DNA from: Lachnospiraceae bacterium
Lineage (GTDB): Bacteria; Bacillota; Clostridia; Lachnospirales; Lachnospiraceae
Direction: 5' to 3'
Assembly: GCA_021203145.1 (NCBI GenBank)
Contig: JAJQBS010000011.1
Location: 1-49,391 of the forward strand
DNA length: 49,391 bases
In this document: positions 42,286 to 49,391 of the stretch, piece after piece
Position numbering within the stretch: position 1 is the first letter of the stretch
How the letters are laid out: every line of letters begins with the position of its first letter
Position numbers and translations under genes: made by a program
Notes under the pieces: model-generated
Seen by the model: the letters and a program-made list of their open reading frames with translations, nothing else
Database searches by the model: none
Told to the model about the DNA's origin: nothing

Positions 42286-43614
42286 ATGAGTGAAGAAAAT
42301 GTAATTGCACAGGAAACCGAAGAGAATACCGCAGCTACGGAAAAGGAGCCGGAAGCCGCGGACACGGCAGCAGATGTGGCCGACAGCGCTGATGTGACAG
42401 TCGGCAATGACGCAGCCGACGCTGAAGGAGCCGCAGACACGAGCGCAGAAACAGCGGGTGAGGAAAAGGCAGATGGCGCTGAAAAAGCAGAGAATACTGA
42501 AACGACTGATGTCGAAAAGGCAGAGGATGCCGAAACGGCTGACGCTGACAAAGCAGAGAATGCTGAAAAAGCTGATGCCGAAAAGACAGAAGACGCCGAA
42601 GAAACTGCGGACACGGGCGATGCGGCATCTGTGGCATCCGGAAAAGAGGATGAAAGCCAGGCAGACGGTGCCGCCGAAGCTTCGGCAGAAGCATCTGAGG
42701 CTGCTGCTCCCGCACAGCCTGCGGAGAGTATGGCAGACTACGACGAAGCCATCAAGGCTTCTATGAAGCCTATCCATGAGGGCGATATCCTCACCGGAAC
42801 GATCATCGGCGTATCTGACGAGGAACTGATCGTAGATCTCGGGATCTACACAGACGGCGTCATCCGCGCAGAGGACGCCAGCGATGACCCGTCCTTCTCT
42901 CTTAGAAGCTTTGAGATCGGACAGGAAGTCTCCGCCACCGTCATCCGTCGTGACAACGCGCAGGGCCGCATCCAGCTTTCTCTGAAGGCAGCCGCAGCCG
43001 TACTCGGCTGGGAGCGCCTGCAGCAATTACAGAAGGACCAGTCCAATATTACCGTAAAGATCACCGAGGCCGTCAAGAGTGGCGTGACCTGCTATGTAGA
43101 AGGGATCCGCGGATTCATCCCGGCTTCCAAGCTCTCCCTTTCTTACGTGGAGAACCTGGACGAATTCGTCGGACGCGAGATGGAAGTCCGTGTCATCACC
43201 GCAGAGCCGGAGGGCAAACGCCTGGTGCTTTCCGCCCGCGACATCCTGTGTGAAAAGGAGCGCGAAGAGCGGAAGCAGCGCATTTCCAACGTCGAGATCG
43301 GCCTTGTCACCGAGGGCACGGTGGAGACCATCAAGGATTACGGCGCTTTCATCAACCTCGGAAAGGGCTTAAGCGGCATGGTGCATGTTTCCCAGATCAG
43401 CCGGGAGCGCGTGAAATATCCGGGCGACGTCCTGAAGGTGGGACAGACCGTCAAGGTAAAGGTCATCGCGGTAAAGGACGGCAAGATCAGTCTCAGCATG
43501 AAGGCGCTCGAGGACGCCACGCCACGGGAGGTTGAGGAGGAGACCTATAAAATGCCGAAGGCAGAAGAAGCGACGACTTCTCTCGCTTCACTGTTTAAAA
43601 ATATTAAGCTGTAA
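42286..43614 (+). CDS. S1 RNA-binding domain protein with acidic repeat N-terminus
   Basis: The 442-residue protein carries three S1 domains after residue ~160: GDILTGTIIGVSDEELIVDLG, a second with SGVTCYVEGIRGFIPASKLS, and a third with GTVETIKDYGAFINLGKGLSGMVHVSQIS. It resembles the RpsA-like proteins of Firmicutes, which bind mRNA and associate with ribosomes. The first ~155 residues are a low-complexity Ala/Glu/Asp region with four 11-residue repeats (EKAENTETTDV and variants). The ATG at 42286 follows AAAGGAA. It converges on the CwlD-like gene. Confidence 0.88.
   Translation: MSEENVIAQETEENTAATEKEPEAADTAADVADSADVTVGNDAADAEGAADTSAETAGEEKADGAEKAENTETTDVEKAEDAETADADKAENAEKADAEKTEDAEETADTGDAASVASGKEDESQADGAAEASAEASEAAAPAQPAESMADYDEAIKASMKPIHEGDILTGTIIGVSDEELIVDLGIYTDGVIRAEDASDDPSFSLRSFEIGQEVSATVIRRDNAQGRIQLSLKAAAAVLGWERLQQLQKDQSNITVKITEAVKSGVTCYVEGIRGFIPASKLSLSYVENLDEFVGREMEVRVITAEPEGKRLVLSARDILCEKEREERKQRISNVEIGLVTEGTVETIKDYGAFINLGKGLSGMVHVSQISRERVKYPGDVLKVGQTVKVKVIAVKDGKISLSMKALEDATPREVEEETYKMPKAEEATTSLASLFKNIKL
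42478..42609. repeat. 33-bp tandem repeat, four copies, in the S1-protein gene
   Basis: Copies start at 42478, 42511, 42544 and 42577 and encode 11-residue Glu/Ala/Asp/Lys units. They extend the disordered N-terminal arm. Confidence 0.85.
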
Positions 43615-43667
43615 AAAGCGGCGATCGCTACACCTGGGCCGTTGCCTGGGATATTCAGCTGTGATAT

Positions 43668-43698
43668 CGGATAGGGGAACGCTCTTCTCCCCTATCCG
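43668..43698. terminator. Bidirectional hairpin between the S1-protein gene and the amidase gene
   Basis: CGGATAGGGG and CCCCTATCCG form a perfect 10-bp stem with a 12-nt loop, placed between the convergent stop codons. T-runs are absent on both sides, so termination would be of the weak-tail type. Confidence 0.6.
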
Positions 43699-43722
43699 CA
43701 ACCAAATGAACTCCAAAAAAAG

Positions 43723-44490
43723 CTAACGTTTCTTAAGATATTCCAGTATCCCATCACAAATCGCCTGCGCCACCTGCTCCTGGGACGTTTCCTCCTGCAG
43801 CAGCGCCTCCTCTTCCGGATTGGTCAAAAACCCACATTCCACGATCACAGTCGTGCTCACCGACCTTTTTAATATGTAGTAGGTCGTATTTCCCTTCTGT
43901 GTCCGCGGTCGTGCGATCGAAAGCTCCGTATTCAGGCTTTCCTGAATCGCAGCTGCCAGCTTCTCTCCTTCCACAGACTGTTCAAAATAAAAAACCTGCG
44001 GTCCTCTCACAGAGGAATCCTCCGGATAACTGTTCTGGTGGATGCTCACCGTCAGGATCGGATTCTCCTCCGCTATAATCGCCACGCGCCGCTCCATATC
44101 CTGTGCCTTTTTGTTCGAAGCGTCCGCATCATACAGACCATCCTCCGTCGTGCGCGTCAGCACCACTTCATAACCCTCCGATTCCAACAGCGACGCGAGC
44201 TTTTTCGAGAAAACCAGGTTCAGCACCTTCTCGCTGGCTCCGCTCGCGCCGACCATGCCGGAATCAAAGCCGCCATGCCCCGGGTCGATGACAATCTTCT
44301 GCGCGCTCCCTGAGATAACCGCATCCGTATCGGATCTCTCACTTTCAGATGTCCCATTTCCCGCCGTTTTTTCGGCTTCCCACCTTGCGCCATAGATGGG
44401 CAGGAAAATCGCCGCCGCAAACAATATCAGAAGCATAATATACTGAAGCAGTTTTAATATCCACTTTTTCTTTATTTCCACACCCTGCAC
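43723..44490 (-). CDS. cwlD: N-acetylmuramoyl-L-alanine amidase, CwlD-like (Amidase_3)
   Basis: The 255-residue protein has an N-terminal membrane segment (LLQYIMLLILFAAAIFLPIYG) and an Amidase_3 zinc domain. Zinc ligands are visible as His in DPGHGGFDSG (~70), Glu in GASEKVLNL, and His in VSIHQNSYP. The C-terminal VIVECGFLTNPEEE holds the catalytic Glu. It matches the size and layout of CwlD, which produces muramic-delta-lactam in the spore cortex. The start is not settled: the frame opens with GTG 44490, and GTG 44481 (VEIKKKW) is an alternative; neither has a clear ribosome-binding site. Confidence 0.85.
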   Translation of the reverse strand: MQGVEIKKKWILKLLQYIMLLILFAAAIFLPIYGARWEAEKTAGNGTSESERSDTDAVISGSAQKIVIDPGHGGFDSGMVGASGASEKVLNLVFSKKLASLLESEGYEVVLTRTTEDGLYDADASNKKAQDMERRVAIIAEENPILTVSIHQNSYPEDSSVRGPQVFYFEQSVEGEKLAAAIQESLNTELSIARPRTQKGNTTYYILKRSVSTTVIVECGFLTNPEEEALLQEETSQEQVAQAICDGILEYLKKR

Positions 44491-44721
44491 ACTCTGAACG
44501 CAGATTTATACAGTATATGCGCCCATTTTGTCAAAAAGAATGCTAACGAAAGGGAGATACATCATTTCTTCTTCGCAGGACTTCCCTGTTCCGCAGGATC
44601 ATTTTCTCAGAAACCCAACAAGCTGCAAAACTTTCTCCAAGCGCTACAGTCTATGCATATCGCAGAATTTCTCTTGTTAAATTTACACTCATATCTTATA
44701 AATCATATATTTAATTTATTA

Positions 44722-44750
44722 TTGACATTATACATGTTTAGTGATATTAT
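44722..44750 (+). promoter_or_regulatory. Promoter of the Rpn/PD-(D/E)XK gene
   Basis: TTGACA (44722-44727), 17 bp, TATTAT (44745-44750). It lies in an AT-rich stretch (44640-44870) quite unlike the surrounding composition, which suggests the gene and its promoter were acquired together. Positions 44491-44640 hold nothing recognisable. Confidence 0.7.
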
Positions 44751-44867
44751 TTTCCTGTTTTCTCCCTACAAAACGCATGATCAATTAAATACATTATCCG
44801 CTGCGCAATATAATTTTAACAAATTCAAGAAAAAGGTAGCAATCTTATCAGAAAAGAGGTAGAATTA

Positions 44868-45797
44868 ATAAAAAAAAACAGAACCATTCTTTCTGGCAAA
44901 AAAGAAAATGACGCCTCAGCTGACACTGTTACAGATAAGGAACCTGGCCAGGCGGAAGATGCCGTCATGAAAACTATGCTGCAATATTTTGCAGATGAAA
45001 TGCTTCCCGCATTCGGCATATCAGAAAAAGTAAAGGCTTACGCGCCTACCGAACATGTGCATGTTGAAATCAAAAAAGGTCTGCAGGACTTCAATCTCGT
45101 AATGGAGGATGACAGCATCGCCCATTTTGAATTTCAAAGCACCAATGGCGGTCGGCGGGATCTCAGACGTTTCCGGTCTTATGAGGCAGATACCAGCTAC
45201 CAGCTGGAAAAGCCAGTAACTACATACGTACTGTTTTCCGGAAAAATCCGCCGCCCAATGACCAAAATTGCTGAAGGAATTAATGTTTATAAGATTAGAC
45301 CTATTATCATGAAAAAACAGAACGCCGATTTGATTCTGCGGAAATTACAAAAAAAGGTAAGCAATGGGCAGCCACTGACACGCCAGGATCTGGCAGTACT
45401 GCCATTGCTCCCCATCATGGGCGGCAAAAGTTCTTTGCTTAGCCGGATAAAGGATGCCTTTTCATTCACCGCCAGTGCAACACATGTGTCTAAAGAGGAT
45501 ATTGCTAAAATTGAAGCGGTCGTTTATGCCATGGCAACAAAGTTTTTAAGTAAAGAAGAATTAACATCTATAAGGAAGGTGGTAACAATGACGTATTTGG
45601 GGCAATTAATTTATGAGGATGGATTTACAGAAGGACATAATGAAGGTCGTAATGAAGGTCGTAATCTTCATTTAAAAGAGCAAATAGTCAGAAAATTAAA
45701 AAAGGGAAAATTGAAATCAGAGATAGCAAAAGAACTGGAAGAAGACGAAGAAACCATTAGCATACTCATTGATGAGATTTCTGCTGAATCCAATTAA
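44868..45797 (+). CDS. Rpn/PD-(D/E)XK nuclease family protein, probably with a non-standard ATA start
   Basis: This belongs to the group annotated as recombination-promoting nuclease or putative transposase. The core has APTEHVHVEIKKGLQDFNLVMEDDSIAHFEFQSTNGG, with the D...ExQ nuclease pattern (about residues 60-95). A C-terminal coiled region ends with GRNEGRNLHLKEQIV. The first ATG is 44967 (276 residues), but the frame upstream (KKNRTILSGKKEN...AEDAV) looks coding and an SD (GAGGT, 44856-44860) lies 7 nt before ATA 44868. An ATG-to-ATA change at the original start is likely; the ATA start would give 309 residues. The gene has lower GC than its neighbours. Function unknown. Confidence 0.65.
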   Translation: MKKNRTILSGKKENDASADTVTDKEPGQAEDAVMKTMLQYFADEMLPAFGISEKVKAYAPTEHVHVEIKKGLQDFNLVMEDDSIAHFEFQSTNGGRRDLRRFRSYEADTSYQLEKPVTTYVLFSGKIRRPMTKIAEGINVYKIRPIIMKKQNADLILRKLQKKVSNGQPLTRQDLAVLPLLPIMGGKSSLLSRIKDAFSFTASATHVSKEDIAKIEAVVYAMATKFLSKEELTSIRKVVTMTYLGQLIYEDGFTEGHNEGRNEGRNLHLKEQIVRKLKKGKLKSEIAKELEEDEETISILIDEISAESN

Positions 45798-45818
45798 CTC
45801 CTGGCGAAAATTTGTAAA

Positions 45819-45848
45819 GAAAGAAACAGCCCCTCGGCTGCTTCTTTC
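45819..45848. terminator. Bidirectional terminator between the nuclease gene and the cell-wall hydrolase
   Basis: GAAAGAAACAGCC and GGCTGCTTCTTTC pair with one mismatch around CCTC. A/T-rich flanks lie on both sides. It sits in the convergent gap. Confidence 0.7.
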
Positions 45849-45877
45849 CGATTTTACCCCTTCGGTAATAATTTCAT

Positions 45878-45936
45878 CCTTTTATGACCATACCGCTCCT
45901 GGAAACGGCAGTCTCACCCTTTATGACCAGTACCGC
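45878..45936. repeat. 40-bp direct duplication of the end of the NlpC/P60 gene
   Basis: CCTTTATGACCAGTACCGC at 45918-45936 contains the final codons and stop of the hydrolase. A near copy (TTTTATGACCATACCGC) lies 40 bp away at 45880-45896, outside the gene. Confidence 0.6.
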
Positions 45937-48016
45937 ATGGCCTTGATCGGCGTGCTGTAATTGTAGGCCGATATCTTGATGCCGCCGGCCGGGTAGGCCT
46001 GCGAATTGCTCGCGTGGACAATCTGACCGTTCCCGATGTAGATCGCCACATGGGACGCATAGCTGCCGGATCCATAGAAAAGCAGGTCTCCGGGCTGCAG
46101 GCTGGAGAGACTTACCTCTACCTCCGTTCCTTCCGCGTATCCGGCTTTGATCTGTGAGGAAGACGGTCCGTTCATCTGCTGCTGCGCGGTGCGCAAAAGC
46201 TTGATATCAAAGCTCGCAAATACCGCATAGGTAAATCCGGAGCAGTCCGCGCCGTTTGTCAGGCTCGTCCCACCGTATACGTACGGATTGCCAACATACT
46301 GGATCGCGAATGCCGCGATCTCGGCACCCTGCGTACTGCCGCTGACGGTAATGGACGTTTCGGCCGTAATAATGCCATCATCATCTATGGTGTACTCTGT
46401 TGAACCAACCGCAAGAGTAATAGACCTCGCCATAACACCAGAAGAATAGAAATAATACTTGTGTTCACCCGTTGTGCCGAGATATGTGTTTCCATTAATG
46501 GTCTTAAATCCCGTAACCATGGCACCATCTGCGTCCTTGTCAAGATAGTATAACTCTACCTCACCAGAACTGTTCTTTTTAGTCATCCATCCTGTTACAT
46601 GTTTGTAGCTCCCATTCAGATAATAAGTACCCGTAGATGTGATATACCATCCGACGGATAGCGTTTTGGAGTCGTCCCTTGCCCCGTCGCTTCCATAGTA
46701 ATACTGATTAATATAGACGCTCGTCACCATCTTCGCATCTTCGCCGAAGTAATAGTATTTCCCGCTGATCTTTACCTCCTGGCTGCGGACTGCTGCGCCG
46801 CTGCCTGACGCAAAGTAATACGTGGCTCCGCTGACGGTTTTCTTTTTATTGGTGATCTTTTTCGCCATACTCTTATTAAAGAAATAAATCTCCCCGTCGA
46901 TCGCCTGCAGGCCGGTCAGAAGCACGCCGCTGCTGTTCGCGTAATAGCTGGAGCTCGCCCAACCGGAGGTGACAAGTGCCCCGTCCGAATCAAAATAGTA
47001 GAGCTTGCCGCTGATCTTCTGAACTCCGGTCTGCATCACACCCGCTGACGAGAAGTAATATTTCTTTTTGCTGATCGTCTTCCAGCCGGTCACACGGACG
47101 CCTTTCGCGTTGACATAATACTTCTCCCCGCTGACCGTGATCCATTTACTCGTCTGAACGACACCCTTGGCATTGCAGTAATAATATTTGCCGTTGTATT
47201 TTACCCAGGTCTTGGAATAAATCTTGCCGTTTGACTGGAATATGTAGGTCTTAGAGCCAATCTTTTTCCAGCCGGTCACGCGGACGCCATTGCTGTTTAC
47301 ATACCGTTTCCCGATCCATTTGCTCTTCTGGGCGATGCCGTCCGAATCTGCGTAATAATACTTGCCGCTCACCTTAAACCAGCCGGTGACGTACTGTGTC
47401 GCACTTTTATAATAATAAGTATTGCCCTCAAATGTCACAAAGCCGGTCTTTGTCTTGCCTGTATACTTGCCGTTCGCGTTGACCCATTTATTGCCGACCC
47501 ACATGCTCGTCGCCAGAGAGCCATCCGACTGAAAATAGTATTTTCCGCTCAGCCATTTGGACACATAGAGAACGCCCGTCTTCTTATTTGCGTAATATTT
47601 TTTGCTGCCAACGGTAATCCAACCGTATTGCATCCTGCCGTTTTTATCAAAATAATACAGCTTTTTTTGATCGTTACAAAGCCGGTCTGCATGATGCCGC
47701 TGTCATTAAAATAATATTTGTAGGAGCCAATCGTCACAAGCCCCGTGGCATACCCGGGAGACTCTGAAATCGTATACATCTTCCCGGCTGTCGTGGTCTT
47801 CCAGGCCGCGTCCGCCTTCAGGGACGGTGCAAAGACGAGCAGCACGGCAAAAAGCGCCAGCATGGCGCATCTTAGCGGTAACCTGCTCAAAAAAGAAATA
47901 CTGGTATTATCCGCGCCGGCGCATTCGGAGATAACGCCCTCAAAGGCGACGCCTTTCCATCCGGCATTTTCAGTCCCCATCTCCTCATGCGAATTCTTCT
48001 TCCTCAAAAATTCCAT
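45921..48016 (-). pseudogene. Choline-binding-type repeat protein with NlpC/P60 hydrolase domain, broken by a 1-nt frameshift
   Basis: Two frames (48016 down to ~47660 and ~47655 down to 45921) form one gene if a single A is added to the A7 run at 47662-47668. The restored protein has 698 residues. A long N-terminus precedes a signal sequence (CAMLALFAVLLVFAPSLKADA). About 20 cell-wall-binding repeats of the YYF/W type follow, each like TGWKKIGSKTYIFQSNG. The C-terminal NlpC/P60 domain has Cys in GADCSGFTYAVF and His in YASHVAIYIG. It would bind and cut peptidoglycan stem peptides. As read, translation from 48016 stops soon after the shift. A promoter and a WalR-type box precede it. Confidence 0.85.
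47662..47668 (-). other. Homopolymer slip site, A7 where A8 restores the frame
   Basis: The coding strand reads GTAACGATCAAAAAAAGCTG. With seven A the frame runs into KSCIILIKTAG; with eight it reads KKLYYFDKNG, matching the protein's own repeats. It could be a phase-variation site, a true mutation or a sequencing error. Confidence 0.8.
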
Positions 48017-48039
48017 TTCTCATTCCCCGTATCATTTCT

Positions 48040-48056
48040 GTAACAAAGTTTTTACA
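48040..48056 (-). promoter_or_regulatory. WalR (YycF)-type box candidate upstream of the cell-wall hydrolase
   Basis: On the minus strand TGTAAA-AACTT-TGTTAC fits the TGTWAH-N5-TGTWAH rule for the WalR response regulator, which controls peptidoglycan hydrolases in Firmicutes. It lies downstream of the -10 at 48079, about 20-35 nt into the transcript. Confidence 0.45.
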
Positions 48057-48078
48057 GTTTCGTTAAATCTTTTTTAAC

Positions 48079-48107
48079 ATTTTAAATGATATTTATTATA
48101 AAGTCAA
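48079..48107 (-). promoter_or_regulatory. Promoter of the cell-wall hydrolase gene
   Basis: On the minus strand TTGACT (48102-48107), 17 bp, TAAAAT (48079-48084). It is followed by GTTAAA/TTTAAC (48062-48078). Confidence 0.65.
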
Positions 48108-48263
48108 TACCGGATTTAACAAAATCAGGGATTAAGCTGGAAAATTCCTTACGCGGCTCATGTGCATAAAAAAGCCGCCGTAATGCCCGGCAGCTCCTTT
48201 TTCCGTGTGAAAAATATTACGAAAGTAGTATAAAATTCTGTTTTTTCCGGTTATTTCCGGTTC

Positions 48264-49133
48264 TCACCCTTTCTTCCCTCTTCCCTCTTCCTCGCGAAGC
48301 ATGTCCTCCACGTACTTGGGCAGCATGAACGCGCCCTTATGCAGGTTTGGGGTATAATAGTCGGTGTCAATGCCGTAGGATTCCCAGCGCGCGCCGTCGA
48401 AGTCGCGCAGAGGGTGATATTTTTTGGAGGCAAAGCCGAAGAGCCAGTAGCCCGAAGAGCAGGTCGGGATGTGCGCCTGGTAGACGCGGCTGATCGGGAA
48501 GCTGTGGCTCGCCTTGTTGTGCATCAGACGGCAGGATTCCTCGTCGCCCTCGTAGAATGGGCTGCCGTGCTGGTAGACCATGATGCCGTCCTCCTTGAGC
48601 GCACGGAAGCAGTTCCCGTAAAATTCCCGCGTAAAAAGGCCGGCCTTATGTCCGAGCGGGTCAATCGCGTCGTTGATGATCAGGTCGTATTCATTCTGCC
48701 GGGTGCGCAGAAATTTCAGACCGTCGATGTGGTAAAAGCGCACACGCTCGTCGTCCAGGCTCGCAGTGATCGCCGGGAAAAACTCCTTGCAGACCTCGAC
48801 GAAACGCTGATCCGGCTCGGTCACGTCGATGCACTCGATCCCATCATAGCGCGCAAGCATGCGCAGCACGCCGCCGTCGCCGCCGCCGAGCACCAGGACA
48901 TTTTTCACGTTCGGATGCACGGCCATCGGCACATGTACGATCATCTCATCGTAGATAAAGCCGTCTTTTTCCGAGAACACGATCTTGCCGTCCGAGCTCA
49001 GGAAGCGCCCGAGCTCATCCGAATCAAACACATCAATCCGCTGAAATTCGGTCTGTTCACCAAACAGCTGATTTTTTACTTTTACGGACATTTTGATCTG
49101 GTCCGCGTGATAATCTGAAAACCAGAGATCCAT
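48264..49133 (-). CDS. speE: Spermidine (polyamine aminopropyl) synthase
   Basis: This 289-residue enzyme transfers aminopropyl from decarboxylated SAM to putrescine. Family motifs are QTEFQRIDVFDSDELGRFL, the SAM loop VLVLGGGDGGVLRML (~79-93), the YHIDG Asp, and the NDAIDPLG segment, where the catalytic Asp is expected. The C-terminus GAFMLPKYVEDML is typical. ATG 49133 follows GGAGAGG. No speD or decarboxylase lies in the window; the upstream gene is out of view. The 36-bp repeat array ends 16 bp before the start codon. Confidence 0.95.
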   Translation of the reverse strand: MDLWFSDYHADQIKMSVKVKNQLFGEQTEFQRIDVFDSDELGRFLSSDGKIVFSEKDGFIYDEMIVHVPMAVHPNVKNVLVLGGGDGGVLRMLARYDGIECIDVTEPDQRFVEVCKEFFPAITASLDDERVRFYHIDGLKFLRTRQNEYDLIINDAIDPLGHKAGLFTREFYGNCFRALKEDGIMVYQHGSPFYEGDEESCRLMHNKASHSFPISRVYQAHIPTCSSGYWLFGFASKKYHPLRDFDGARWESYGIDTDYYTPNLHKGAFMLPKYVEDMLREEEGRGKKG

Positions 49134-49149
49134 AATCCCACCTCTCCTG

Positions 49150-49391
49150 CGGCAGCCCTCTTACCGCTAAAGCTCACCGTTTCCCCGGCAGCCCTCTTGC
49201 CGCCAGAGCTCACCGTTTCCCCGGCAGCCCTCTTGCCGCCAAAGCTCACCGTTTCCGCGGCAGTCCTCTTGCCGCCAGAGCTCACCGTTTCCCCGGCAGC
49301 CCTCTTGCCGCCAAAGCTCACCGTTTCCGCGGCAGTCCTCTTGCCGCCAGAGCTCACCGTTTCCCCGGCAGTCCTTCTGGAGCCGGACAAC
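49150..49391. repeat. 36-bp tandem repeat, six and a half copies, upstream of speE
   Basis: Copies start every 36 bp at 49150, 49186, 49222, 49258, 49294, 49330 and 49366. The last is cut by divergence near the window edge. Two alternating variants (CCGCCAGAGC/CCGCCAAAGC) give a 72-bp higher-order period. Being a multiple of three, the minus strand stays open in more than one frame. One frame ends with TAG at 49167-49169, so it could be the repeat tail of an upstream gene; this cannot be decided here. Confidence 0.93.

Noticed and set aside
42201..43026. Long minus-strand frames over the S1-protein gene
   Set aside because: They are antisense to a gene with clear S1 domains and consist of Ser/Ala/Phe-rich low-complexity sequence.
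44653..44862. Small 69-residue plus-strand protein before the Rpn gene
   Set aside because: It lies over the promoter and leader, has AT-driven composition and no ribosome-binding site.
49082..49390. 102-residue protein of GGKRAAGETVSS repeats
   Set aside because: It runs through the repeat array and into the start of speE in another frame; without the sequence to the right it cannot be called a gene.

Overview
The window looks like a chromosomal segment of a spore-forming, anaerobic, gut-type Clostridia, most probably Lachnospiraceae. The evidence is a T-box in front of metG, SpmB and CwlD sporulation-type proteins, a giant two-headed CoA-dehydratase activase, a siroheme/ferredoxin oxidoreductase fusion, intracellular GH20 and GH29 glycosidases, S8 and DUF885 peptidases, and textbook TTGACA-17-TATAAT promoters. 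There are no rRNA or tRNA genes, no phage genes and no CRISPR array. The species assignment is inference.

Layout. 1-3.9 kb: a fragment of an AAA/PD-(D/E)XK gene, then a GH20 hexosaminidase and a GH29 fucosidase on the minus strand, each with a promoter and a palindromic operator candidate. 4-5.1 kb: a P-loop ATPase-CYTH fusion. 5.1-14.05 kb: a minus-strand TetR, permease, permease, peptide-binding protein, ATPase, ATPase, prolyl oligopeptidase operon, preceded by a consensus promoter overlapped by a perfect 18-bp palindrome. It reads as a peptide import and cleavage unit. 14.1-16.9 kb: a full-length AAA/PD-(D/E)XK protein using a copy of the promoter seen at 3.9 kb, then a Uma2-type gene broken by a 169-bp MITE. 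16.9-19.8 kb: an intracellular subtilase and an AraC regulator. 19.8-27.8 kb: a CoA-disulfide-reductase/rhodanese/sulfite-reductase fusion and the CoA-dehydratase activase. 27.9-34.4 kb: metG with its T-box, degV, a DUF885 metallopeptidase and SpmB. 34.6-38.7 kb: a large sorted surface adhesin. 38.8-42 kb: the sua5-ywlE-rpiB-upp cluster, syntenic with Bacillus, but with a catalytically dead YwlE-like protein. 42.2-44.5 kb: an S1-domain protein and a CwlD-like amidase. 44.7-48 kb: an Rpn-type nuclease and a frameshifted cell-wall hydrolase. 48.2 kb to the end: speE with a 36-bp repeat array directly upstream.

The most unusual property is the density of short tandem repeats with units of 24-45 bp. 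In coding regions the unit is always a multiple of three. It lies in linkers or surface loops of otherwise ordinary proteins: MetG, the rhodanese domain of the sulfite-reductase fusion, the activase at two sites, DUF885, the S1 protein and the adhesin. Outside genes, arrays sit at gene ends and in several cases reuse the last codons and stop of the neighbouring gene (upp, the OppB-like permease, the NlpC/P60 hydrolase). Each array has its own sequence, so this is not one mobile repeat family. It looks like a genome-wide tendency to seed and expand local duplications, tolerated where the protein is flexible. This is the best candidate here for an undescribed phenomenon.
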